Positions 1 through 11,849 of a DNA stretch of 42,705 bases are shown one piece after another. The position numbers and the translations under genes were made by a program. The notes below the pieces were generated by a model. The model had not been told where the DNA came from and searched no databases. It saw nothing but the letters and a program-made list of their open reading frames with translations. How positions within the stretch are numbered: the stretch's first letter is position 1; each line of letters starts with the position of its first letter. The stretch spans positions 1-42,705 of the forward strand of contig MU616785.1 of NCBI GenBank assembly GCA_025201705.1, written 5' to 3'. The stretch is from Dissophora ornata. Taxonomy: Eukaryota > Mortierellomycota > Mortierellomycetes > Mortierellales > Mortierellaceae.

Positions 1-1024
1 CCCAAAAAAAAGCGTTTGCGCCTCCGGAAGGGGCGAGAATGAAATGAAGCGGAGGAGGACAACCGTGCCATTGCAGCAGACAGCAACCAAGGGGTCGGTC
101 GCAGGACAAGACATCGACAGCTTGTCATTGCGCGATGGTGAATTGGGAACGACAGCAGGAGAGACCTGACCCCCCCTTGAACACAGCATTGAGCACAAAT
201 ATGGATGGGAAAAGGAGTAGTTTCCTTTCCCTTTTTTTTTTTTTTACCGCGATAGCCTACGGCATAACAGCATTGCAGCATGCAGCCAGCCACAGCGATG
301 CTGTGACACAGGCGGGTCGAGTATTGTCACTCGGAGAAAATGCAAGAGAGCGCAGTTGTTACTGTGGCAGCATGAAACGCTCTGATTTGTTTGCGGTATG
401 AATGGATATGCAGTAGTCTAGTGCTACAGACATCCCCGCCCCAGGCCGAGGCTATGTTTTTCTCTGGATCTCGCAGGAACACCTACTTCGTGTCGACATA
501 TTTTAAGCTACATCGGCGCCACACGCACATTCAGGGGCGCCTGGCCAATTGGGCGGGATAAACCCAGGCCGCACTAGTGTGGGGCGTGGTGTTGGTCAAT
601 TGACGGGGCGCCATGGCTGAAAGAGAGGCAGGCGTTTGTCCATTTCGAGGCGCGTGGGAAAGGCCGATTATCATCCTGGAATCCCGGAAAAGGACCCCTT
701 CACCCGGGGTCCCCTCTTGGATCGCAAATGGATAGGATTATGTCCTAGCCAGGGAGAGGCGGCTTATGGCTGTGATGCGCGAGAGGAGAAGCAGCGAATG
801 AGTAAGGCGAGAGAACATGCTACGCGTCCGAGAAGCGGGAGCATCCATGCCAGTGTTATTCCGCAGATAAGAACTGGTGGTGCCCAGTCGGGGAGCGTTG
901 CCGCCCAAAACTGAGCAGAAGACAATAATGGATCCAAGTGTACATCCATTGACACCCTTGTCGCGACTGTGTCCATGGGGATGCGACCATTTTCTATCGG
1001 CTGTCACCCGCTCCAAAACAGGGA
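1..1024. other. Intergenic region upstream of the first gene
   Basis: No gene is supported here. The open frames are short, overlap each other on both strands and carry no recognisable domain. The region includes poly-T and poly-A runs, for example near 230-245. The last few hundred bases are probably the promoter and 5' leader of the gene that begins near 1025. The 5' neighbour lies outside the window. Confidence 0.6.
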
Positions 1025-3716
1025 ATGTTTCCGCTTTTGACGCCCACAATCGAGCCCCTGCCATCCCATCGCCCATTCCTCTCCGACTCAATCGCCGGGC
1101 TTGCCCCAGAAAAAGAAAACATGCTCCCGGCCATGCTCCAGCTCGAGGATATCACCTCCACCCAGAAGCTGATCCTCGTCAACGCGTGGATGGTGCATCG
1201 CGGCATTCCAGACTTTGGCACCATGAGATTCATTTCCCTGATGGCTCAGCTGGACGTGAAGCTTGTCCGGTACTGGTTCTTCTGCCGCTCGAACTACGAG
1301 GGGATCATGCACGCCCTCACCGCCGGAGCAGAAGGTGTCTATCTCCCAGCAATCGAGGAGTACCACAGGCTGAATGACTTCTCGGAAGACTTGGAAGTAT
1401 ATCGCGAAAGTAAGCAGAGCCAAGAACAAGGGCAGGATCGACAACCAGCTCGAAAGCAGACGCAGCAGGCCACTCAAAAGGCGCCACTAAACCCGCAACA
1501 ACACCAACGCCAAACAACAAGCGCACGTCAAACCCCTTCAAAGTCAGCTGGATCTGCCCCAGCGCAGGCGCCGATATCAGAGACCACGGAAGAGACGCCG
1601 TCGAGGAGGCGTTCTACAAGACGCAAGGCCGTGGCCGTAGTTCAAAAGTTGGACAACATGGTCATTGCAGTCAGTGATAGGACTGATACCAAGAGGAAAG
1701 TCCAGGCACGATCACGGGCACACAGGTCTGCTCAGACCATTGTACTCTCGGACGACGACGACGACGACGACGACGAAGAGGACAAGACCACAACGGCCGT
1801 TCAGATTACGGAGGAAGAAGAGGAAGAGGAAGAAGAGGAAGAGGATGAAGTCTTGGAAGAGGGCATGCGTCCCACAGAGGAGAAATCAATGCCGACGAAG
1901 CCCATTGATATGGGTGCCGCCTGCAGTGACGACAAGGAAGACCGCGTGCCAAGGAAACGCGCTCGATTGACACCAACCCCAAGTGAGCCTAGCAGCAACA
2001 GCAATAGAGATGCGGTCACGGAGCATGCAAAGTCGTCCCCTCGTAAAAGAGGCAAAAGCATATCAGAGACGACAATCAGGAATACAGCAGACACGAGCAT
2101 GGTGTCGGATACTAAAAAAATTCACAGACTCAGCGAGGAAGAACCATCATCGGAATATGGTCGCAAGAGAGGAAGGCGGAAGACATCTATGCAAAAAGAC
2201 ATACACCAGCAACCACCGCCCACCACCGTGTCCATGAACGGAACCCAGAATAAAGGAGACGAAAAGAGAGAGCAGAGCGGGGGCGGGTTGAATACCAGCA
2301 CTACCCGTCCTGTGGCACAAGAAGTTAACGATAAAGCTAGTGCCTTGACCAGAAACACATCCTGGCGCGAGGAATTTGCGAGTATTAGACCAATGCGAAG
2401 GGCCAAGGCGGCTATTAAAGAGACCCCACCTGATCCCCCAGCGGCGCCAGTCGCAACCTCTCCGATGGGAAACACTCAGATGCGGGATCCTCAAAGCTAT
2501 TCTGGCGCTCATTCGCTGCAAGATACTGCTATGGCCCATCCGCCGCAAACTGAACTTGATAAGCTAGCCTTTGAAGCTGAAAGAGCAGAGAGTCGACGGC
2601 GGGATGCTGAGAGACGGGTGAGAGCTGCGGCTGAAGCAAAGGATGAGCAGCAACTACAGGCTGCATATTATGTACGAGGAGGATCTCGAGGTCGTGAAGC
2701 ATCACCAACACGAGGATCACCACCGGGACGAGAGTCATCACGGAGGCGAGAATCGTCACGGAGTCGAGGATCATCACGGAATCGAATCTCCTCACACTAT
2801 CGCGCTCGTTCTAGGGAGCAGGAAGATCTCTGGGATAAGGCTGCATACCGATCTCCTCAAGCGACTGAATCCACTAGTGGGCATTCGCTCAGTCAGGCCT
2901 GTTTGAATTCAACCGAAGATGATAGCCAGCGACTCAATGGCGCGGATAATAACCCAGGTAAAAGTTTTGCCTGTTTCATTGTGTCGCGACAAGGTCCTGC
3001 ACTTTTGGGCGGCTCACTAATGATCATCTGGCGATTTATATGTATTTTTTTAAGAAGAGGAACGCCTTTCTGGACAATCGCGTGGTGGGGTCTCTCGCCC
3101 GGAGGGTCGGGACCGCTATCCAGATTCATCGAGTCGCCGTGAACGGAGTCGTCAAAGGTCCTGGTCAAGGAGTCGTCGCTCTGGCCATCGAGGCGGCTCA
3201 GATCATCGCTCTGACCATCGAGACGGCTCTGACCATCAAGACGGTTCTGACCATCAAGACGGTTCTAGCCATCGCTCTGGCCATCGAGATGGTTCTAGTC
3301 ATCGCTCAGACCATCGAGACGGCTCCAGTCATCGCTCTGACCGTCGAGACGGCTCCAGTTATCGCTCTGACCGTCGAGACGACTCCAGTTATCGCTCTGG
3401 CCATCGAGACAACTCTAGTCGTCACTCCAAGAGTTCCCACGAATGCCGAGATGATACTCATCGCAGCTCAAGCGGTCGTTCCAAAAGCCGAAGCCGCTCT
3501 CACCATGGCTCAGACAATTCTGTGAAACGGCAACATCAGCACAATCTGTCTGATTTGGAGTCTACTGAGAGACGCCGTAGGAGTGCTATAAGTGAGCGTT
3601 CGCGGTCGAGGAACCAGACCCCCACGAAGTATTCCAAACTCGAAGACCATGACAGATGTTTGATGTCTCCTCCCCACGGGTTGCAAACGCCTAGCTCGCT
3701 CGAAGTGAGAGAGTGA
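1025..3716 (+). CDS. Low-complexity nuclear-type protein: homeodomain-like N-terminus, RS/HRDGS-repeat tail
   Basis: Two exons, 1025-2957 and 3055-3716; the 97-nt intron 2958-3054 (GTAAAA..TTTTTTAAG, branch-like CACTAATG) joins the frames exactly. Residues about 44-97 resemble a homeodomain: three predicted helices ending in LDVKLVRYWFFCRSNYE, where WF matches the core of recognition helix 3, but the invariant Asn is replaced by Cys. The rest is disordered: Q-rich linker, poly-Asp and poly-Glu tracts (codon runs at 1753-1845), several basic KRxR-type stretches that could be nuclear signals, then RS dipeptides and an S-D-H-R-D-G repeat. In-frame starts at 1121 or 1133 are as plausible as 1025. 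A role in chromatin or RNA biology is inferred only from composition. I do not recognise an orthologue. Confidence 0.75.
3183..3420 (+). repeat. In-gene tandem repeat encoding SDHRDGS-like units
   Basis: Degenerate tandem units built on gaccatcgagacggctc and variants, spaced about 21-30 bp apart, within exon 2 of the preceding gene. In the spliced frame they encode repeats such as SDHRDGS, SSHRSDHRDGS and SSYRSDRRD. The other two forward frames are also free of stops here, giving an alternative open frame (3040-3525) rich in I, A, T and V that is a by-product of the repeat. Confidence 0.8.
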
Positions 3717-4639
3717 GGGTCTGATAGCATCTAGCCTCACGAATAAGAATCCAGCTTAATAATGGCCTTTGCTGTTGCTCGTCAAGTTTTGTTTTTTAAT
3801 TGCTATCAAACGCTGGACCTATGGAGCGCGTTACCATGAAAGGTGACTGGGAGGAAGATTGTAAGAGTCCCTGAGGTGCAAGAAGAAGGATCGGCCTCGA
3901 TTCTTGAAAGTGATTCTCGTAGTTGATTGGCCCTCTTCCTCCTTTCATGCTTCGATTCTCGGGCGGGAAGAAAAGGAGAGGCTAATGCAAAGTAGACGTG
4001 AGCGAAACGCGCCCGGCAGTTCGCGCAGGACAGATGCCGCATTACTAAGGCGCCAATTAGTAATATCCTGCTGCTTTGAATTTGATGCGATGTGTGTTGC
4101 ATTTTAGGGGACATGGGCCATGCACATGCATGTACAGTACGCTGCATACCACAGAGAAGATCAGTTTCCCCCTTGGACGGGGAAAAGTTCCGCCTTCTCG
4201 GATTGCATCTCCAGGGAGAACAACATTAGTAATCGGACAGAAAAGCGTAAAATCCAATTGTGCGACCACACGGACGCAACACAAACACAGACACAAACAC
4301 ACAGACAGGTGCAAGCGACAGGGGGAGACAGACCAGAGCAAAGAGGCCAGTAGCCCTCTCCAGGCACAGGATTCTCGCCTACTCGTTGCCGCTCCATCAA
4401 TGTGTATCTCTTCTCCCAACCCTCCCGCTACCTCTGTCCTGCATCGGAATCCACCCACTCCCTCTTGCTCATTCCTTGCTCTCAATCCCTTGCTCATTCG
4501 CATCTCATCGACCACTAGGAGACATCCGTCCTTTTAAAAAAAACATTCATCTCAGCACACTCCGCATCACACCTTGCTCTCGAACCTGATTCCACTTTAC
4601 CACCTACTTTACAACCTCGACGACAAAGACAACGACATC
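3717..4639. other. Intergenic region with CA-rich tract
   Basis: No gene is supported. The open frames on both strands are unrelated to known families and are not joined by good splice sites. There is a CA-rich simple tract at about 4265-4320 and a CT-rich stretch at 4360-4520 that probably belongs to the promoter or 5' leader of the gene starting at 4640. Confidence 0.6.
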
Positions 4640-6180
4640 ATGGCTTCCCCCTATATCCTCTCCCCAAACACAGACAGCGAACTGGACAAGATCCTGGTCG
4701 ACCACCATCAACGCATCCTTGTCCTTGTCTTCACCACGGCCTGGTGCAAGAACTGCAAGCGCCTGTGTTAGTACTCGCTCACCCTCCCCATCCTCAGAGT
4801 CCCCTCTCCCCTCCCTCGCCTGGATTCACTCGGCCCATCCTCGTCCTCTTTCATTAGCAAAGCAAAGATGCTCTCAAACTCCCAGTCCATGTGCTAACAC
4901 TGCCACCCCCGATCTCTGTCTTTTATTGCATCTGCATATTTCTTCCTCGTGCAGCAACTGCCATTGAAGAGATGGCCGAGGATCTGTCCAAGATCGCGAC
5001 GTTTGTCCATGTAGATGTCGATGAGCTCTTGGTAAGGGATGCCGCCAGAACCACCACCCGCCTTTGGGCTTCCCGAGACCCAACAAAGCAGTATTTTGCT
5101 TTTCAAAATTTAGAATTCCTGACAAATCAGGCTCACACCAGCCCTTTTGTTTTAAACTAATGCGTGCGCCACCGGAGGGGGAATCGCGTGCTTAATATGA
5201 AAGGAGACAGGGGCAGACGCGTTTCCCCCGTGGCTTCGCCGCTTCTGCGCCCGAGCCATGGAAGGATGCAACCATGTCACTCACACACATTTTCGTCTGT
5301 GCATCCCATACGCCTACCTTCCCTCCTTCCTTTGTCGAGTAGCAAACAGTCAAGAGATACAACGTCACTACCACGCCGACCTTTGCCCTCTTCCGAGGAC
5401 ATGTTCTCCAGACCTCCATCACAGCGGCCCTACTTCCCAAACAACCTACACACGAGGAGAGCGATGACCAGCTTTTGGGTTGGGTCTCATACACGGTTAA
5501 ATCGTTTGCGCAACACTGGAATGCATCCTACTCCAAGATTACAGACCACCTGGCGTTTTCCCCAACGCCGACAGAGTACCAGATCAAGGAAGGACTGACC
5601 AAGGTCGGGTTCAAGAGCGTCATTGGCATGGAGTCGAAGCAGAATCCGGGAGAGTACCCCGCTAGAGAGGGCGAGCTCTGGAAGTCGGCCGGCATCGAGT
5701 TTGTCTCGTATCCCATTAAGGTCATTACTTTTGACGCGCAGAGTTCTTGGCTGATGTTTCTATTGTTGCACACAATGCCTGCCACACAAAGGACAAGGAC
5801 AGATGCCATCTAAACTTCTATTTTATTATCACTCCCCTTCTTTTCTACTCTTTCAATTCATTATATATGACACACCCGACTTGGGGAACGACGTCATTTA
5901 TATGAACTGGCGCATCTTTGTATTGTCACACACACAGTCGGCGGATGAGATTGGTCTGAACGACTTTGATGAGATCCTCCAGTTGGTCGAGACCCTGCCG
6001 GGTCCAATCCTGATCCATTCAGACATTGGTCAAGTGGCTGCGATCATGGTCTTTGTGATGGTCGCGAAACAGAACTCGAGAAAGGGTTCCGAGGTGGCAG
6101 GTTGGGCTAGGGAGCTGGGCTTTGATTTCGAGGGACTTGGCAAGTTGACTCAGACGATCCGTGCCTGGGTCGACAAATGA
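4640..6180 (+). CDS. Thioredoxin-DUF442 (pseudo)phosphatase fusion protein
   Basis: Four exons: 4640-4766, 4955-5031, 5343-5720, 5938-6180, about 274 aa. Residues 1-100 form a thioredoxin fold: VFTTAWCKNCKRL carries the WCxxC redox site (Cys36, Cys39) and TTTPTFALFRG the cis-proline loop. Residues about 115-270 match the DUF442/Blh-type dual-specificity phosphatase-like fold (LAFSPTPTEYQIKEGLTKVG, then PGPILIHSDIGQVAA). In active members the P-loop reads HCxxGxR; here Cys is Ser (about 222) and Arg is Val, so catalysis is unlikely. The redox half looks intact. The gene ends 193 bp from the convergent acetyltransferase gene. The third donor (gtcatt at 5721) is weak and least certain; the other junctions match phase and consensus. 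Confidence 0.8.
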
Positions 6181-6317
6181 GGCCAGGGGAGTTCAGACAT
6201 GGAGAGGGAGGGGCAGGAGGATGAGGAAGAAAGGAAGCTGTGGGCTGATATAGATATCGAAAGAAACAAGGCGCCGAGGAAGCCACGGTGAACGGTGTGT
6301 ACAAGCCAAAGACGACT

Positions 6318-6323
6318 AATAAA
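6318..6323 (+). terminator. Poly(A) signal AATAAA
   Basis: A perfect AATAAA lies 138 bp after the stop codon of the thioredoxin fusion gene, inside the short convergent intergenic gap. Confidence 0.5.
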
Positions 6324-6373
6324 GCTAGTAAAAGGATGATTGTTTTAACTCGTTACTTCTTTCGCGACATGGT

Positions 6374-8297
6374 TTACCACCAGAACAGGTCAACGAAATG
6401 ATCCACCTTTGGGAACAAAACCTCCAGCATCATCTTTGTTTCCCCATCCGCGACGTAGTTCTCGCTGTCCCTTTGCAACAGCTCCGACACATCCATCGTG
6501 CCCGTAACGAGTCGCGTGAACTTCAAAGGCGCAAACCCCCCTCTAAAGAGAATACACTCCCCATCCTTTGCGGTGCTGATATCAGCCATGCCTTTCAAAC
6601 CACGTTGCTCCTTAAAGATCTACTCCAGTGTTCTAGGCACCCAATCCGAGGCACTCACAAACTTGCCGCGCTTGAACACGATCTCAAGCCCACGACCACT
6701 CATTCCTTCCAACCTTCTGTAGAAATCCAACTCGATCTTTGCCGAGATCCCCTTCATCGCCGAACACTTTAGCCTCTCTTCCAAGACCGGGGCAATCTTT
6801 TCGATCCACCTTGGCAGACTTGGGATTCTCGTGTACAGCCTGAATGGAACAGATCTTTCAGGCGCGAGCTTGCCTTGGCTATCCAGGATCTTGGTTACCG
6901 GGTGATGTTTTGTCAGATTGATCATCAGATCTGAGAACTGTAATGGACCAAATTGACCGCGCTCTCGTCTCGTGGTGTCGGATTCTGCTGGCAAGACGTT
7001 GTCGTTAAGTTTTGCATTGTAGCATTCGTAATATGGTCGATCGAACGTCTTGAGTTGACGGAGAATCGATGGCATTACATCTTTATAAGTGGCGGCGCGT
7101 TCCTGAGTCTGATCTGGGTCGAGACTGAAGGCCTCCCAGACCCAGCGTCCTGCGACATTCGAGGTTAGAGAGACGCCAATGTCATGACCGGTCTTCATAT
7201 CAACAACGATGCCAGCGTGGTGGTGAGCATCATGATAGTTCTCGGTTGCCTTGGGCGTCAGCACCTCGACGATGTAGGTCCAGAAGGCTTGACCGTAGTA
7301 CAGGCCCAGCTGGGCGTTGCAGTGCAGGCGTTCCGGGGTTGTCATCTGGACGAGGTAAGGCAGATCTGCAGGGGTGGCTTCGCGGAGGGCAAAGAGTTCA
7401 ATGGACTCGGTGTTTGGGAGTGAAGGGATCGCAGAGGAAACATCCTTGAGCGCGCGACCGAACTTGTGCGGCACTGCATATTCGTATCCGAATAGCCTAA
7501 AATATCGGTGTAGACATCTCGGATTCCGTCAGATTCCTTTTCGATGGCCCTCGAGATGTTGCAGAAGAATCAAAACGAATTTGACCCGTTACCTACCGAT
7601 AAAAGTGGGGGATGCCGATGATAAAAGTCATCAGGTCGCCTTGTTTGTCAGCGACCGGATGCATCATGTCCAGAAACAGCTTTCGGATCAATCCCCGATT
7701 GCGGTATTCAGGAAGAGAGCCTACGGCTCCAAGGGCACCATATGTAATGTTAATCGAGCAATAGTATCCAGCCATCTGTTGCATACAAATAGCAGCCACG
7801 ACCGGGTTCTTGCCCGGCTGGCCGCGAAGGACATTGGTATCCTCAACCAGCGCGATGTCATACTCGGACATGACGACGTGTTTGCCGCTCAACAACCGAC
7901 CCTAGATCGACAAAGTTGGCAGGATTGTCAGTTAGTGGTTTGCGCTAGACGAGTATTGATTGCCCCCTGGTGAGTTGGTTCAAGTAGTTTAGATGAACGT
8001 ACGATAGCGGCAGTAATGTGTTCGTTCTTGTCAGGAACCCCTTTTTCTGATACGCGTTGTCCCATATTTTCCCACTTGAAAGGAATAAAACAAAAAAAAA
8101 GGGTGTAAGCAATTTGGCATCGATGACATGCAGGAAACACAGAGCTGGGAGACGGTTGTACTCACGCGGAAAGCCTCAGCAAGACAGTCAGCAATGTTCT
8201 CGGTGTCCTGGCGGGTGGACCAGCGCATAACTAATCCATTGCCGATATTGATTCTCTCTGGACGAGGCTCCTGCTGTAAAACCACGGCGTTGCGCAT
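6374..8297 (-). CDS. Eis-like GNAT N-acetyltransferase, interrupted by an in-frame TAG
   Basis: Exons in transcript order: 8297-8166, 8074-8003, 7901-7597, 7496-6374; all joins keep frame. The first third is a GNAT domain; its acetyl-CoA-binding motif A is GAVGSLPEYRNRGLIRKLF (V-x-P-x-x-R-x-x-G type). A second GNAT-like half begins near ALREATPADLPYLVQM, and the C-terminal part looks like the SCP2-like domain of Eis proteins, so this is an Eis-type acetyltransferase of about 543 codons. Codon 6622-6620 is TAG in the same frame as the conserved-looking tail (IFKEQRGLKGMADIS...). This may be a nonsense change, readthrough, or a 39-nt intron starting at a perfect GTGAGT (6658) and ending at that TAG. 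The substrate is unknown. An additional 5'-UTR intron ending at ttctgcag just before the ATG is possible. Confidence 0.8.
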
Positions 8298-8622
8298 TCC
8301 TGCAGAAACGTTGGTGTGGATATGTGAGGTGTGTGGGGAACCGGAAGTGAAAAAAGAGGGTGGGAGGGGGGTGATGAGAAAAGGCGTTTGTGGATGTATC
8401 CTCTACGAATGACTGTTCTGCAGCTTTAATGAATACTGTGGATTTTTTTTGGCGGGTGTTCTCAGGCATGTTACACATTGCCGGGACTCTCAGTGACAAC
8501 ACGGTTGATCCACAGACCTGGCGTTGTTCTGATCTACACTACTTTGTCAAGCCCATTGCTATGTTTTGCCTCTTACGCTTCGCTTTATTATTTTTTTTGG
8601 CGTCGGTTCTCGCCGCCTATGA
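8298..8622. other. Intergenic gap between acetyltransferase and NPR3
   Basis: About 325 bp between two minus-strand genes. It should hold the 3' end of the NPR3 transcript and the promoter or leader of the acetyltransferase. No further gene is seen. Confidence 0.5.
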
Positions 8623-11569
8623 CTACGACGCCCATGTCAATATCAAAAACTCCCGAAAGGCTGTCAACACTGTCTTGAGATCCTTGGCGACGACCTGTTC
8701 GCGGAACAGAATCTCCTCGACGTGGTGCTGACCATCAAAATACTGGATCAACCTATAAACACATATAGACAAACAAAAAAAAAAAACGGGCGCCAAACCG
8801 GTTGTCAATATCTTTCCCCCCCTTTTTCATCTCTCTCTTTTTCATATCCCACTATCTTACACAACTCACCTCATAAACAGCTCCACGGCACTCCGCGGTT
8901 GGTTTTCACACATCCGAAGCATCCACTCTCGCTCCGCCTCAGAGGCCTGTCCCGGGTTCGACAGGATAGAGCTCAAGTCCTGTCTCCTGCCCGCTAGTTT
9001 CCCAAACGGCATGCTCATTTGTGACTTCAGACTCGAGCTCATGACAGTACCAGCTGAAGGTGGACCCTGCGCTCCACCTGTTGAGGATCGGTTATGGTAC
9101 CGATAGGTTTGTGACGGCATCACTTGTTGTTTCTGAAACATTTGCTGTTGCTGCTGTTGCTGTAGCTGCATCATCGACAGCTGTGCAAAGTCTGCTGACT
9201 TGGCGCTTCCGACCTGTCCACCTCCACTGACAATTGGCGACTCGAGTGTCGGGGTGAGTGTACCGCCGTATTCATCACCCATCATATGCTCGTATTCCTC
9301 TGCTGTGCATCCAAATTTGATATACTCCGGGACCATGATCAAAATATACGTGTGCAACTGTACAATCAAGTCCTTACGGAGCAGATACGTCAACATCTCG
9401 AGGTAGACTGTTTGCACTTCCTTATCCTTGCCAGCTCCGGGTATATGGGCCTTGTAGGCTTTGGGCGTCGAGAGCTCGTGGAGAATGTTTGGCAATGAGA
9501 GTGTCGGGAAGGTATTTGAGAACTCTGCGATCAATGTCCTATGAAAGAATAATTTACGTGTCAGCTCGTGTCATATCTGAAAGATGTCAGTGCATCTAGC
9601 TACAAAGACTTACTGGTTGACATCAGCTTCTGGCGCTACCACATAGACGTTGCTAACTCGAATCTGATCTATTAGCTTGGCCTTTCGCCAATAGATCAGA
9701 TGTGAAGCAAGGCGGTAGATCTGAGCCATCGAGCAGTCCAGAATGTATTGAAGTTCGTCAAGACTAGCATCCAAATTCATGAAAAAAAGTGATGAATAAA
9801 AAAGTCTCTGACGAGGAATGTCGAAGCAAAACCTTGGTCATTGTGTCAGAAACTTTACCATTGATATGGGACAAGAATCTGTACTAGCTTCACCAGTGTT
9901 GGGTTGGCATCCAGTGGAATGTCCCTTAGGATCTCTTCTGGGTCCTCAAGTAGCAATAGCGTGTGATATGGGAGCAAGACAGGAAAGTTCTCATACTCAT
10001 ATGCGATCCCAATCTCATAATCATCCATCATGTATCCCATCCCACCAACACCGCCATATTGCGTCGCCATCGGTGTCATCAGAGCCTGCTGCGATGCCGA
10101 TAAATTGCTGCCATTCTGGCTGTTATAGTTGCTGTTGTTGTTAGACAATGTTACTGTAGTGTTGTCGTTGGCTACTGGGGTTGGAACCTGTCGCGTGATG
10201 TAGGTGCTGGTCCGCGGTAAAGGCGCCAGATGTGGGATCTGGAGAGATATATCTATGGAATCATTCAAGACTACGTGACAGACCTTGTCTGCAGATATGC
10301 GGTCGTAGATGGATTGCATGGCCTTGGCCAGGGACGAAACCTTCAGCACTTGATTGTGAAATTGTTCAAGGCTCTGGCCTATGGCATCAACAAAGAGACA
10401 GGTCGAAATCACACGGCATGAGCATTACATCCGTCGCAGTCGCTTCTTGGGAAAAAAATAATAAAAAAATACCAACCTGATTGGGATGCCTCGTCCCGAA
10501 GGCTGAGGATCTTTGTCGCCTCCTTGCTGACATACTGGCTGCTCAGCTCCTCGTAGCGCAGAGCTGCAGTCAACTTGCACGCAATGTTTTTGTAGACCTG
10601 ATCGGCTACAGAATTAAGCTGCAATTCTGGTGCTTTGAGTACAAACACAATATGGAAAAACGAAATTTGCTGTACTTGCGTCGATGGAGTCGCGGCGCTT
10701 TGATTAGAGGTGGGTCCCTGCGTGATTTGAATAGGCGGCGGAACTCCAAGATGAGAACCAAAGGTTCCTTGAAAGCCTCCTGTGGGTGTCTGTGGCATCG
10801 AAACCGGATAGTGGGGTAGTGAGGATGTGAAGCCGGACTGTTGCGTGAGGGAGGGAGTCTGCGGCTGGGGGGTCTGTCCAGGAAGCGGGCTGTCTCCGGA
10901 CGCTGGCGAGCTTGGGCTAGAGGTATATGTCTGGGTCCTGAACCGTTGATGCCGCCATCCTGTTGGATCCGTAAACAACCTAGCTGCTGGCATGATCTCT
11001 GGTTCGTCCTTTGAGCCACGGCGAATATCTCTCCCGCTCTTGCCAGTGATAGATCCTCGGATAGAGTCGGTCTCGTCGTTAGAGTCCTCATCATAGTCGT
11101 CCGAGTCTGAATCGTCGTCATCCACGGAAGGCGCAGAGCCGCCGACAACCCAGCCCCGCTTGACCTGTTGCTTTGGTGACCGCGAGGACTTCCACTTCCA
11201 GTAGTTACGCCTCTGTCGAAACTCTGGCCCTTCAAGGGACACCGGGTGCCCGATAAAGGTCAAGTCGTCCACAGTTAATTGAAAGCGCTTGTCGCATAAG
11301 GAAACCCTGGGCGTGAGCACATTGGCAAGAAACTGTGGGTCATATCCGAGGACTTTGGATGTCACTTGGGCCTTGTCGCTCTTGTCGGTTGGTTTTGCTT
11401 TCGAGTCGGGTGCACGGCTGGACGGGTCCCGGGTGCTGGTGGAGAACAGCTGCTCCCGTGGGTATTTGTAGACAAACTGATGCCCTCGGCTGGAATTGGT
11501 GACGATGATGATGCCTACAAGGCGATTCATGATGCCAATGTCGTTGACGGTGACAGGGAGCAGATCCAT
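8623..11569 (-). CDS. NPR3: Nitrogen permease regulator 3 (GATOR1/SEACIT subunit)
   Basis: Five exons in transcript order: 11569-10477, 10378-9859, 9763-9614, 9538-8870, 8752-8623; the phases close to 853 aa. The N-terminus (VGIIIVTNSSRGHQFVYKYP) is the longin-type start of Npr3/NPRL3. The middle (LTVDDLTFIGHPVSL, FFHIVFVLKAP, LEQFHNQVLKVSSLAKAMQS) and the winged-helix-like C-terminus (LIQYFDGQHHVEEILFRE) also match the family. The known role is with Npr2 and Iml1 as GAP for the Rag GTPase at the vacuole or lysosome, lowering TORC1 signalling under amino-acid or nitrogen limitation. Low-complexity insertions (Asp/Ser acidic stretch, Pro/Thr/Gln-rich linker, poly-Gln near 9145-9170) lengthen it. 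Upstream in-frame codons to 11704 lack an ATG, so 11569 is chosen as the start. Confidence 0.93.
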
Positions 11570-11849
11570 AGTAGGCAAGGCTACGGTTCTTGACGTCGGT
11601 CGGTCAGCCCAAGGGCTAAAGGAGAAAGAGTGGCTTGGCAGAGCACTCACACAGCGGATCTTGGTCGGCCTACACTCCTGAACGCGCTGGCGTAAAGTAC
11701 ACACACAAAGAAGCAGCCCAAGCGAGCGAGTCGTAGTGTAGCATTCCGTTTCCCCGAAGCTTTTTATTCTTTTTTATTGCCGCTTAAACAGACACTTGGG
11801 CATCGTGCTAGGATATATCAAAACAGAGGCTCCACCCCGTCTCAAACAT

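Noticed and set aside
3040..3525. 161-codon frame rich in I, A, T and V overlapping the HRDGS repeat
   Set aside because: It is the out-of-frame reading of the repeat; the spliced frame of the upstream gene explains the region and ends at a sensible stop.
4057..4537. Overlapping open frames of about 150 codons on opposite strands
   Set aside because: CA/CT-rich simple sequence upstream of a clear start codon; no family similarity and no matching splice sites.
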